A DNA stretch of 64,000 nucleotides, taken from Nephrocerus scutellatus (taxonomy: Eukaryota > Arthropoda > Insecta > Diptera > Pipunculidae). The DNA lies in assembly GCA_947095585.1 (NCBI GenBank), contig OX352766.1:620001-684000 (forward strand), written 5' to 3'. Below, piece by piece: positions 41,401 to 51,990 of this stretch; the stretch's first letter is position 1, and each line of letters opens with the position of its first letter. A program made the translations under genes and the position numbers. The notes under the pieces were generated by a model. The model was not told the DNA's origin. It searched no databases and saw only the letters and a program-made list of their open reading frames with translations.

Positions 41401-41760
41401 CCTCCACGACCACCACCAAGAAACTATCTAAGACGACCTCCAAAGCCCCCCAAAATCCCTCGAAACCAAAACCACCAAAGACCCCCAAGACCACACCGAA
41501 CTAAAACATCCTAACACCCCTCTAGAAGCTGACCAACAAGACCCTTTAAGACCCACCTAGAGATACTCCCCCCACATATATCAGCACTATTAAAAAAAGG
41601 CAAATGCAAGGTCTTCGAGTCAATACTTAGCCACCCACCACGTCAACCCCCTAAACCCCATGACTACAAACATTCACCCTAACCATTCCCACCACATCAC
41701 AAAGTTTCAGTTTCAGGAGTTAATCGCGAACAGACATGCAGACATACAGCCATACAGACA
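41400..41760. other. C/A-rich strand-asymmetric stretch
   Basis: Low-complexity DNA rich in CCAC, AAGACC and CCCC with hardly any G on this strand to about 41,560. It then ends in GACATGCAGACATACAGCC, a GACA-type run like those often found next to insect element ends. No gene seen. Confidence 0.5.
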
Positions 41761-41824
41761 AAGTTTCATTTTTATTTATTTCGACAAGCTGTTCCCGGGC
41801 GCTATAGCTTTGCACATCTGCTAA

Positions 41825-42150
41825 TAAAATACGTTGAAAATTTCATTAAAATAGGGTTTACAAATGTAGCTGATGTTAACATTTTAAATTTCTCCCCGGT
41901 GAGCGGGAAGGGGGGTTGTATTATAGCCTATAACCTTCTAACCTTCTTCCACCTGCCCATAATATACATTGAAAATTTCATAAAAATCGGTTTGTAAATG
42001 TGGCTGATATTAGCATTTTACACTTCCCCCAGGGACTGTTTAGGGTGGGAGGAGGGGTGTACTATAGCCTATAACTATCACCACCTGCCAATAATATACT
42101 TTTCAGATTTTCATAAAAATCGGTTGGTAAATGTAAGTTTTCATAAATAA
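41825..42150. repeat. 133-bp tandem repeat, probable element end
   Basis: The phrase AAAATTTCATAAAAATCGGT (with changes) occurs at about 41,837, 41,971 and 42,104, each preceded by an AATAxACxTT phrase and followed, in the first two, by a GCTGAT(A/G)TTA segment, a G-rich stretch and TATAGCCTATAACC. That gives about 2.5 copies of a 133-bp unit. It follows a GACA-type run and a CAAAGTTTCATTTTTAT motif, a combination often seen at mobile-element termini in insects; the family is not identified. Confidence 0.65.
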
Positions 42151-42297
42151 CAACCGCACAAAATTAAATTTTTATTTATATAACTGAGCCAAAATGTATG
42201 CAATGATTTTTGGTAATTTTTCAATTCTAACACAAGGCCTGTTCTTAAAGAACTAAGTCTACAGATGGTGCTGTACTTAACTATTTTCGTTACAGTG

Positions 42298-43800
42298 TAG
42301 TCAATTTGTTAGAACGTTCCATGTCCAGGGTAGAGTTAAGGTTTCTTTTCCATTTATTGGGTTTTGCGTTCCATTTTGCAAACCGTAGCCTGCGTGTTCG
42401 GAGTAACGTTATGTTACATTTACCAACAAACGGATATCTTCTTAAAGTAAGCTGCTTGCTACATCTTTGTGTCCAGTCTCGCCTCTGAACGTGACCTACG
42501 TGAACGTATGTCGTATCCGGGAAAAAACGATAAAATGCAGGGAGTGTGCCGCTCCCAGAACAGATGGCGATGTGTTACATAATAGTTGTTGTGTTATTTT
42601 CACACACACACGGCAACAGTAACATCTTCATTATGGCAGAGCCGGAGCGTATTGCACAGCACGGCCTACTGCAGATTTATTCGCTTTACCGCCAGAAGCG
42701 ATTAGAAGCGTATCGTGTCGTGCCTCCCCTGTCACTTAATTGCCCCAATAACTTATATTTATTTCTATCTCTAGCTAATGTGCGTGCTTTTAATATCCTC
42801 GGTTAATTAATTTATTATTATTTTATCCTGAGTATTGGCAATTTTTGGGAAGATGTTACGTGTCTTGGGTGGTTATATTTTTCCAGTATCCAAAATACTT
42901 CCTCTTTGTGGAGCAATTCCTCTGCTTATGCAACTGACGCGTCTATAGGCACTGCCCTGCCAGTGAGTTATCTGCCACTTCGTGACTTTTCTGCGTCATG
43001 TTCTTCCGGGCGGGCTTGGCATTGTGGTATACTCGTAAATGTTGGATTCAATACCCAACAGCAAAACACTAACGGATTGGACTTTTCGTACGGAAGGTGT
43101 TTGTCGTGTATTTGGGATTAGGATTTTAATAAAAATAATTTACTGCGCACACAACTCCCCATTACATATTTCGCTTCCTATGGCCATAAGTCATAATGGT
43201 GTCTGTAAATGTATTGTTAGTATGTAGCACATAGCACATAGCACATATGTGTCGGTGCTACCATATGGGTGGGCTTATTATATTCAGTGACTAAGTCCCA
43301 TTTATTGTGGTATTCGATGCTCAATGGATTTTTGATAAGCAGATAAATGAAGAGTGGCATGAGATAGAAAGATGTGCTCCTCTATCTTCTATCCTTCTAG
43401 ACTAATCCCAGGCAAATCAACAGCTGATCAGATTTTCACCCTGTGGCGGGCGATTTAGAGTCTAGAGCTCATAAAGCTCATATAAAACGCACCACACCAT
43501 CTGTTGATAGACTTTTAAGCCATCTATGATAGCCTAGCCAGAGCAGAGCTTTAAAGAGCTATGAGAGAATTCGGCTTTCCAATTCAGAAATATGCGCAAA
43601 CTTAGCATATTGTCTGTCTGTCAAGATTTGATAAATCAGGATCCAATCTGCTAGTGTATAAGACCAGTTACTTACATGCGGATTCTACTCTATTGTGCTT
43701 AGCAAAAACCACTCTGACCTATAAGCGGCGTTCGAGAGGAAAGTCCCACACAAAGAATTTGGATCTACGAGCGTTTTTGCATTATCACGCTCTCGATACT
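42298..43800. other. Unassigned mixed-composition stretch
   Basis: Several plus-strand frames of 60-86 codons are open here (42,306-42,488; 42,546-42,806; 42,906-43,121), but none has a recognisable motif and they sit in different frames with stops between them. The middle one contains MAEPERIAQHGLLQIYSLYRQKRLEAY, helical and charged, which could be the N-terminal part of an unidentified element protein. A short CA repeat lies at 42,600-42,612 and a GCACATA repeat at 43,227-43,248. Confidence 0.3.
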
Positions 43801-43802
43801 TC

Positions 43803-45176
43803 AGTCTGTCAAGACTCTTCCTAAAGCCAACAAAGGCTACTTTAGTCTGTCAAGACTCTTCCTAAAGCCATTAAAGCCTACTTAAGTCTATAAAGACTCT
43901 TCCTAAAGCTAACAAAGCCTACTAAAGGCTATCAAGACTCTTCTTAAAGCCAATAAATGCTACTTTAGTCTGTCAAGACTCTTCCTAAGGCCAACAAAGG
44001 CTGCTTTAGTCTGTCAAGGCTTTGTCTACAAGCCAACAAAGCCTTAATAAGTCTTTCAAGACTCCTACTAAAACCAAGACTTCCTAAAGCCTACTATAGT
44101 CTGTCAAGACTCTTCCTAAAGCCAACAAAGCCTACATAAGTCCATCAAGACTCCTCCTAAAGCCAAGAAATGCTACTAAAGTCTATCAAGACTCTTCTTA
44201 AATCCAACAAAGCCCACTAAAAGCTATCAAGACTCTTTCTAAAGCCAACAAAGCCTACTTTAGTCTGTCAAGACTCTTTCTAAAGTCAACAAAGCCTACT
44301 TAAGTCTATCAAGACTCCTCCTATAGCCTAAAAAGGCTAATAAAGTCTATCAAGACTTTTCCGAAAGCCAATAAAGCCTACTTTAGTTTGTCAAGACTCT
44401 TCCTAAAGCCAACAAAGCCTACTAAAGTCTATCAAGATTATTCCTAAAGCCAAGGAAGGCTACTTTAGTCTGTCAAGACTCTTCCTAAATCCAACAAAGC
44501 CTACTAAAAGCTATCAAGACTCTTCGTAAAGCCCAACAAAGCCCACTTTAGTCTGTCAAGACTCTTTCTGAAGCCAACAAAGCCTACTAAAGTCTATCAA
44601 GATTATTCCTAAAGCCAAAAAAGGCTACTTTAGTATGTCAAGACTCTTCCTAAAGCCAACAAAGCCTACTAAAGTCTATCGAGATTATTCTTAAAGCCAA
44701 CAAAGCCTACTGAAGTCTATCAAGATTATTCCTAAAGCCAACAAAGGCTACTTTAGTCTGTCAAGACTCTTCCTAAAGCCAACAAAGCCTACTAAAGTCT
44801 ATCAAGATTATTCCTAAAGCCAACAAAGGCTAATTTAGTCTGTCAAGACTCTTCCTAAAGCCAACAAAGCCTACTAAAGTCTATCAAGATTATTCCTAAA
44901 GCCAACAAAGGCTAATTTAGTCTGTCAAGACTCTTCCTAAAGCCAACAAAGCCTACTAAAGTCTATCAAGATTATTCCTAAAGCCAACAAAGGCTACTTT
45001 AGTCTGGTAAGACTCTTCCTAAAGCCAACAAAGCGTACATAAGTCTATCAAGACTCCTATTAAAGTCTACTAAAGTCTCTCAAAACTATTCCTAAAGCCA
45101 ACAAAGCCTACTAAAGTCTATCAAGACTCATCCTAAAGCCAATAAAGCCTACTTGAGTCTACTAAGACTCTTCAGG
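43803..45176. repeat. 41-bp minisatellite array, about 33 copies
   Basis: The unit is a GTCTGTCAAGACT phrase, CTTCCTAAAGCC, AACAAAGCC or AACAAAGGCT, and ACTTTA; 41 bp from one TCTGTCAAG to the next. From about 44,560 to 45,010 two unit types alternate (AAGACTCTTCC and AAGATTATTCC), giving an 82-bp dimer. The phrase AGTCT-GTCA-AGACT is a perfect hairpin, and in units ending AAAGGCT the pair AGCC-AACAAA-GGCT is a second one. The array runs into an RTE-type fragment at its right end. A second array of the same unit, reversed, lies at 63.23-63.51 kb. Confidence 0.93.
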
Positions 45177-45204
45177 TCCAGGAATTTAATCGTTCCATCT
45201 AAGC

Positions 45205-45290
45205 TGCTGGTATCCTTATACAAACCAGTAATCACATATGGACCCGAGACTTGGGTACTGAGCAAAAAGCATGCCTTATCCTTAGAGCTG
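45205..45290 (+). pseudogene. RTE-type retrotransposon C-terminal fragment
   Basis: The plus strand reads YKPVITYGPETWVLSKKHA. The phrase PVxTYGSETWVL is the hallmark of the region after the palm in RTE-like and related non-LTR reverse transcriptases. The same phrase occurs on the minus strand at 63.17-63.22 kb. Here only about 25 residues survive: the 41-bp array is joined on the left, and within about 40 bp on the right the sequence runs into a different element on the opposite strand. Confidence 0.6.
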
Positions 45291-45389
45291 ACAACTGGAA
45301 TGTCATTATAAATGAGCGTTTGAATCGACGAGGAGACTGTACTTTTGATTAATTTCACGAATGGTCTACGATACGATACGATGAACTTT

Positions 45390-46140
45390 AACTTCTCTCC
45401 ATAGGAGAGGAATGAAGGAATGTAGTTGAGTTGTATACTGGCTGGCAATATCTTTACCAGTAGTGCCTTAACTTTAGCCGTGTTTTTACTTGGAAGTGCT
45501 AGAAGGATGCCATCTGCTCCTGGTGGCTTGTAGGGTTTGAATGTTTTCGTTGCCCATTCGGCCCTCTTATTGGTTATTATTTCCTTTTCTATATTATTTG
45601 TAGCTCTAGTCCTGTTTATGGCTGATTCATTTGCCTCTTTTGCTACGCTTTCTATTTTTGCATCCAGGAAAGTGAGTCTTTAACAAGAGCTCTAGTGTTT
45701 TTTTGGAAAGTAGAGGTAATGTTGTCTGTGTTTCCTTTAGAAAGAGCCTTTTGGATCCTTGCGGTCTCTGTCGCATCTTTTAGGCTTTCATATAAGGAGA
45801 ACCAAGCTATTCTCTTAGATTTTCTTAGTTCTGTGTTATAGCTTGTGAGTGTAGCTCTCCCAAGCATTTGTTTTTGGGCTATGTTGTACTCAACTCTAGC
45901 CACTTCCACTTTCCGTAGCTTTTCTAATCGGCTGTTCCACCAAGGTACTTTTTGTTTGTTACCTTTGTTTTTGTTGGACAGCTTTCATGATACGCTGACA
46001 GGACTGCTGCTGTTAATTCATGTACAGCCCAGTCGAGCACTACTGTGTTAGTCACCCATAGTGCCTTGTCATTTAATTCTGTATTGAGGCATTCTTTGTA
46101 CCTTTCCCAGTTTGTTGACAGGAATGACCTAACATCTTTA
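45390..46140 (-). pseudogene. R1/Jockey-type retrotransposon ORF2 fragment
   Basis: On the minus strand, pieces in several frames follow the order of a non-LTR ORF2. LDWAVHELTAAVLSAYHESCP (about 46,040-45,980) matches the end of the endonuclease region. KVPWWNSRLEKLRK (about 45,950-45,900) and LRKSKRIAWFSLYESLK are the linker signature. FKPYKPPGADGILLALP (about 45,545-45,490) is the RT entry motif, and SIQLNYIPSF follows. Frames change near 45,960 and between linker and RT, and the catalytic palm motifs (the FVDFKGAFD and YADD boxes) are absent, so it is inactive. The family assignment rests on the PWWN and PPGADG motifs; R1 and Jockey clades are hard to separate by eye. Confidence 0.75.
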
Positions 46141-46199
46141 CTACCTTTGGGATATTCTGCATGCAGCGAAACTAGAAAAAGAGATATTAGCCGATGTTC

Positions 46200-47640
46200 T
46201 TCTGCAATTATGGAAAAAAAATTTATATCTTACCATTGACTTATTTTTTCCCAAAAGCGGACTTATACCATTTTCAAAAATACCGGCATGCAGCGTTGTT
46301 TTTAATTGTGTGGTGCCTTCTGTTGTGTTTTATTTCGTTTGAATACGTATGCTCTAAGGGTTGTACATTGAATTTCTCTGCACACACGGTTTGGGATTTA
46401 CTCTCTTAAAATCCGTACTGCTATCGCCATTCGCCCTCACTCAAAATATATATTCCACTCAATTGGAATTAAAAAAACTCAAATTCTCTTTCATTACTTT
46501 GCAAGAAACTCTCTTAGAAATTGACACTCTTTCAATATTTACGAAGGAATCACATATAATGATCAGTGTTGCCGTTAAACAAAATTCGTTAATTAAAATT
46601 CTGTTGATCTAATTAGAAACAAAAACGTACTCTTGAAATATATGTCAAATTAATAGCGTTTTGCAAAATAATACGAGAATTTTGAATTATCAATAAATTT
46701 CAGTCTTCAGAAGTATTTTATTATAAATTACACAATAAAAAAAGTCAGCGAATGATATTTATATTAATATTCATATTTATTTATATATAAAAAAATTAAT
46801 TCTGACTCAATAACTTTAATTAGTGATTGCAAGTAAGATAATTCGTTTGCATACATCAAAGAACTAAACGTTTTTGTTGTCAAATAATTTCCTTTTGTTG
46901 TCTTGATAAGTGCTATTGCTCTGATAATTTTCTCTGGGCAGTAGCAGGGGTGTGTGACAGACTTATAAAATCAAACACAAACTCACATAGCTCATAGAAT
47001 ACTTTTTCACCGAAACCATTATTTATCATTTTAACTTAACTCCTTACAAAACTTAACTTCCTCTAGACTAACTCCTTATATTTTCTATTTCTATATTCTA
47101 ATTTTTGACAATTTTAAAGCATAACTTGAGAATGTATGACCATAAAATCGTACTCTGATGCATTTAAAGAACTAAAATGAAGGTGATTTCCGATTATTTG
47201 CTTTTTTGTTGGTAAATATAGGAGCAAAAAAGCTTGAAACGCCAGTCTCCAAATTTAAATCTATTTAGAAGTTATGTATAAAGTTGTATGTAAAATTTAA
47301 AAACAGTTCTCTTAATTCTCAAAATTAATTCTCTTATATATCTGATAAGTCTAAAGTTATCATAACCTCTTCTACTTAAGAAACTAAACTTGGATGCACG
47401 TTAATCAATTTTCAACAAAAGTTCAAAAATATCAAAAAATGTTATGTTTGGTTATTTTCTTGAATGCAAATGCAGTCTATTTCAGCATTTATCCCGTATT
47501 ACCATTTTTGTACTTATACCACGTGCCAACAAAAAGATTTTGTAAAATGTATACAAAAGGGCTTCGAATTAACCTGTAAATTCAATAACAACAATACAAT
47601 AGCATATCCTGCATAGCATATCGCTCGTTCGGAGTTTTCA
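46200..47640. other. AT-rich stretch without recognised features
   Basis: Strongly AT-rich, with open frames of 61-83 codons that have no motif and biased, low-complexity composition. A TATA/TTTA-rich low-complexity patch lies at 46,755-46,800. No gene seen. Confidence 0.5.
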
Positions 47641-47706
47641 ACATTCGCATATCAACGCTTAACCTGAGCGTCTTCTAACGATAACGTCTTCATCCGGAAT
47701 AAGAAA

Positions 47707-47802
47707 ATGAATACCACATCAGAGGTAACCGCTCAAGTGGTTGCATTAATTGATGCGGGGAGAACCAAAGCGAAGGGGCTAGTTATGAACAAAATAGACT
47801 AG
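47707..47802 (+). pseudogene. Tc1/mariner-type transposase N-terminal relic
   Basis: An ATG at 47,707 opens a 31-codon frame closed by TAG at 47,800. It reads MNTTSEVTAQVVALIDAGRT; the E-x2-AQVVALIDAGRT part is the first helix region of the helix-turn-helix DNA-binding domain of Tc1-like transposases. The second helix should follow but is scrambled after KAKG, and a downstream GGACCATGGCACCTCGGTC segment may be the remains of the GRPR linker. The catalytic part is missing. Moderate to low confidence, because the match is short. Confidence 0.4.
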
Positions 47803-47904
47803 ATGCTAGACCAGGACCATGGCACCTCGGTCTTGGTCTTGGTCTTGCATTTACTGCAACCGGGTGAACCAGCTGACCTACACCACTCCACAAAAAAAAA
47901 TTTT

Positions 47905-48500
47905 CGTAAATATCTCGACTCTAACTCCATATACTGGGTCAAAAAAAAAGGTAAACTTATCGGAGAACCAAACAAACTTATGGTGTTAATATGGCTTCGA
48001 GACGTCCATTGGTTTAGGCGTAATGAGGTTAGATATTTATATGTAGAATGACATTTTCAAGAATATCTCGTCTCCGGCGCTACCTACTTAAGTAATAAAA
48101 ATAGATAAACAATTAGAAGCAAGAATTGAACATACGGTGTGAATATGGTTTTTTAGCACGACTATAGACGCAAGTGACTGTTTCCTACGCTATACACACC
48201 CTCAAAAGTAGGCCTTATCCATACTAGTATGTTGTTTTCGCCGTGTGAAAAATAGCGTACATTACGCCATGTCCACTTTCCTCGCTCGTTATGTTATATA
48301 CTATAGTATTTCTAGACGTTAGCCGTGATGCGGTAACAACGTTATGCACCAACAGACCAAACGCTAAACCACGTTTTCATAAATATCTCCACTTCAGCGC
48401 TAAATATCGGGCTCGAAAAAGAGATAAACTTATCGGACATATAGTATATATTTGCCTTCGATACGTCTAGTGGTTTAGGCGATGTACGATTACATACAAA
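47905..48500. repeat. Degenerate tandem copies of an AATATCTC..TTTAGGCG unit
   Basis: Three diverged copies start at AAATATCTCGACTC (47,908), GAATATCTCGTCTC (48,060) and AAATATCTCCACTT (48,381). Each continues with a GCTA..GGG or GTAAT segment, AAACTTATCGGA or AAACAATTAGA, an ATGGCTTCGA-like phrase, and in the first and third copies GTGGTTTAGGCG or a close form. The copies are about 120 bp long but unevenly spaced. This kind of block is common in the ends of insect elements. Confidence 0.6.
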
Positions 48501-50370
48501 CGCACAATAATTTTTATATACAAAGATTTAACTCACTTTTAGTGTTCATGTATGTAATCTTGCAATCTTGGATTATTAATTTATTTATCAAAAATGGACC
48601 ACATTTCCATATTTAAGTTTAAGTTTTAAAAAGGATCAGTTGGACCAAAACGGCAACTCTACCATACAACACGCATTGAGTTGATTTCTCTTAGATATAA
48701 GAGCACAGAAAGGAAAAAAAGAGAATGAGAATCATGCATCTTGTTCTATAACTACAATTATATATTTATATATATATGTATGCGAAAACTACTTCCAAAT
48801 GGTACATTATGTACAGCTGAGTGCATTTACTTTGTCCAACAATAGACGTTCTCTTCCAATTGGCATTATTTTTGATGGATGGCAAAATTGTTATAAAAGC
48901 ACTGCAGTCAGTCGTTTAACGCACGCTGGGCACGCATCGAAGTCCCACTCCATTGTCCACTATTCCAAGCGCCCACTGAAACGGCCGTAGCCGAGTACCA
49001 CTACAAAGTGAGCGCTGTCTTGTTTCCATTTTCATCGTCGTCGTTTCATTTCATGTTTCATACTTTGTTCCTGCCGAAGAGTAAGCAGTGTAGTAGTCTG
49101 CTGTGCTGTTACACGTCCAGACCAGGCCATACCCGGCGGAGTACTCTTGTGTGAAGGAAGTATTGGTGGTATCCACAGTCAATTCAATGAATCCTAGTGT
49201 GTCGGGCTAAAGGAATATATTCTAGTGGAGTATCTTTTTTGTGCTCAATTTCTCAATGCAGTTCCTAAATGAAGTAAAAGAAGAAGAGTTGTATGGTGCG
49301 CATGCTATCTCAGTGTATAGCAAACAGCCTCATCGAACTCCGCAACTATCAGACCCCGTCAAATATCTGTCGGATCTCTGGGGGCAGATATATCTTAACA
49401 CAGGGAGTGACCGGCGGATTTACGCTTCGATTCGTAATTAGATTTTTTTATTTGAAGAAAATCAAAAAAAAAAAAACTAAAAGTTAGAGTAGTAGACGTC
49501 AGTACGTTAGTTTCGTGCCTGTGCTTGTGCTTGTGCTTCTGACGCTAATGAGTCACTCATGTGAGTAAAAAGTTTATGGCATCGTCATTAAAAAAATGAG
49601 TTAGCGCTCACTGTTTGCTTTGTTGAAAAAAGGGCTCGTCTTCACTTGAGATGAGAGTCAAGTCTCATCCTCCTCCCCATCCAGAGTCCTTCTTCGGCGA
49701 CAGCGATATAATGACGGCGGTGCAGTGCAGGCACAATGAAAATGAAGGAAGAGCCAGCTCAGAGAACTGTGTAGTGCGGAGCGCGCAATCCAATGCTTAA
49801 AACAAAAAGGATGACGATGGAGAACGACGACGACAACGACGACCACTAATAGGCTAGAAGCGACAATTTTAGCAATTGCTGATTGGCCCTTATACATTAC
49901 GCACGTATGAGACGATTGGCTGCCAGAGGAGTAACGCGCGATACGCGCGACACGGATGACTTAAGGGACTCTTCTTTCTGTTTCGACTTTCGACACATAT
50001 TGGATAATATTATGACCCTTTGATATGAGCGACCGGCACGCATGTTATTATCCATCATGCACTCACTGAACGCACACAGGAACGCATACAATGGGAGCGT
50101 TGTGGGTGATTGCAAAACGCAGACAGTTCCCCATATTACCAACTTTATTGCAACTACTGATGGTACCTACCTATAATTGGTGGTGCCAACTCCTCCAATA
50201 TCTAATTGGTTCTTAATTACGAGCGCCTATTAAGTGTTTCTTTCAAAAGAGTTTCCATTAATTGTGGGATAAACGTTCATTTGAGTGTCCTCCACGGAAA
50301 CGCCTGAGCTCAATTATTTATGACTTTTTCGCAAAAGTCGGGAGATATGCCGGCAATTTCGCCTTAAATA
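48500..50370. other. Unassigned stretch with simple repeats
   Basis: No recognised gene. It contains an AT microsatellite (48,762-48,780), GTGCTT repeats (49,513-49,535) and an ACGACG/ACGACAACG-rich patch (49,820-49,845) that explains the valine run in a minus-strand frame. Composition is more balanced between 49,900 and 50,150 than on either side. Confidence 0.45.
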
Positions 50371-50399
50371 TTAGTCCTGAGGTCGTCGAAAGTCTCTGA

Positions 50400-50760
50400 C
50401 TTACTGGCATAGAGGTCTAGAGGAGTCAAATCACACACTAGGACACACATATTACATTTCTGGAGATGACACGGTCACCGAACTCGATTGCATCGCAAGC
50501 TGTGTGCTAACTGGTGCCGTGCCGTCTTGTTGAAGCAACATGAGCTTCATGTCAGCCTCTTTTCCCAATTAATGCCAAAAACAGTCAGCCAACTTGGTTG
50601 GGTAGCGATCTTCATTGACTGCTATGACTACGTTGTCAGAGCATCATTGAAGAACAACTATGGGCCAATGACTCCAATGTCGCCCATGAAATCGCATTTC
50701 ATGAATGGCTTTGGGTTGCTGAATTTTCTTTTGTCAAAGCGACACTATAGGGATGTAGGT
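50400..50760 (-). pseudogene. Mariner-superfamily transposase relic
   Basis: The minus strand reads, across two frames, GDIGVIGP, then SDNVVIAVNEDRYPTKLADC and, after a stop, MKLMLLQQDGTAPVSTQLA. In DDE transposases of the Tc1/mariner superfamily the order is (G)VIGP(Y/F)F, a VN(G)xRY segment, and W(F)QQDGAxxHTA, where the D of QQDG is the second catalytic aspartate. The aspartate is present, but the histidine-containing part after it has changed to PVST. There is a stop before the aspartate block, a frameshift at VIGP, and no third catalytic residue or DNA-binding domain. The 92-bp array begins within about 30 bp of its 5' side on the minus strand. Confidence 0.75.
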
Positions 50761-50789
50761 CCCACTCTTGAACCACGCACTATCATTTT

Positions 50790-51990
50790 GAGCTTTCTAT
50801 TTTTTCAGGAAGACATTTTTTGCACTCTGAGTAAAAAGGGGGTGGCAACCACCCTGTTTTTAGTCCACTCACTCTCCTACTGAACTTTCGGTTTCTTCAG
50901 GAAGACATTTTAGGCACTCAGGGTGAAAAAGCGGTAGCAGTCACCCTGTTTTTAGTCCACTCACTCTCCTACTGAACTTTCCGTTTTTTCAGGAAGACAT
51001 TTTATGAACTCTGGGTGAAAAAGCGGTAGCAGTCACCCTGTTTTTAGTCCACTCACTCTCCTACTGAACTTTCGGTTTCTTCAGGAAGACATTTTAGGCA
51101 CTCAGGGTGAAAAAGCGGTAGCAGTCACCCTGTTTTTAGTCCACTCACTCTCCTACTGAACTTTCCGTTTTTTCAGGAAGACATTTTATGAACTCTGGGT
51201 GAAAAAGCGGTAGCAGTCACCCTGTTTTTAGTCCACTCACTCTCCTACTGAACTTTCCGTTTCTTTAGGAAGACGTTTTATGAACTCAGGGTAGCAATCA
51301 CCCTGTTTTTTTCTACTTACTCTCCTACTGAACTTTCGGTTTCTTCAGGAAGACATTTTAGGCACTCAGGGTGTAAAAGCGGTAGCAGTCACCCTGTTTT
51401 TAGTCCACTCGCTCTCCTACTGAACTTTCCGTTTTTTCAGGAAGACATTTTATGAACTCTGGGTGAAAAAGCGGTAGCAGTCACCCTGTTTTTAGTCCAC
51501 TCACTCTCCTACTGAACTTTCGGTTTCTTCAGGAAGACATTTTAGGCACTCAGGGTGAAAAAGCGGTAGCAGTCACCCTGTTTTTAGTCCACTCACTCTC
51601 CTACTGAACTTTCCGTTTCTTTAGGAAGACGTTTTATGAACTCAGGGTAGCAATCACCCTGTTTTTTTTCTACCTACTCTCCTACTGAACTTTCGGTTTT
51701 TTCAGGAAGACATTTTAGGCACTCAGGGTGTAAAAGCGGTAGCAGTCACCCTGTTTTTAGTCCACTCGCTCTCCTACTGAACTTTCCGTTTTTTCACGAA
51801 GACATTTTATGAACTCTGGGTGAAAAAGCGGTGGCAATCACCCTGTTTTTGGATCACTATACCCTCCGACTGAACTTTCTGTTTTTCACCAAGGAGCTTT
51901 ATGCACTCTACTTCGAAAAACTGTAACACCCACCCTGTTTTTGGACACCAAACTCACTCTCCTTCTGCGAACTTTCTGTTTCTCATGAAG
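50790..51990. repeat. 92-bp minisatellite array, 13 copies
   Basis: GAACTTTC recurs at 50,882, 50,974, 51,066, 51,158, 51,250, 51,330, 51,422, 51,514, 51,606, 51,687, 51,779 and 51,872. The unit is 92 bp except for an 80-81-bp type (51,250 and 51,606). Two types alternate: A with GGCACTCAGGG and B with TGAACTCTGGG. The order A-B-A-B-C-A-B-A-C-A-B shows unequal amplification. Type A has a perfect hairpin, CAGGGTGA and TCACCCTG around a 14-base loop. The first and last units are clearly more diverged than the middle ones. Confidence 0.95.

Noticed and set aside
42546..42806. 86-codon frame beginning with hydrophobic residues as a host gene
   Set aside because: It looks like a possible signal segment followed by a charged helix, but is short, lacks known motifs, and is surrounded by element debris. 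Left as unassigned.
42906..43121. Gypsy RNase H match (AYATDASIGT)
   Set aside because: Only the ATDAS phrase fits; the rest does not follow the domain.
48891..48912. TATAAAA followed by TCAGT as a core promoter
   Set aside because: The TATA-to-initiator spacing is about 18 bp, well below the usual 30, and no coding sequence follows.
49658..49897. 79-codon minus-strand frame with a valine run
   Set aside because: The run comes from an ACGACG simple repeat; no domain follows.
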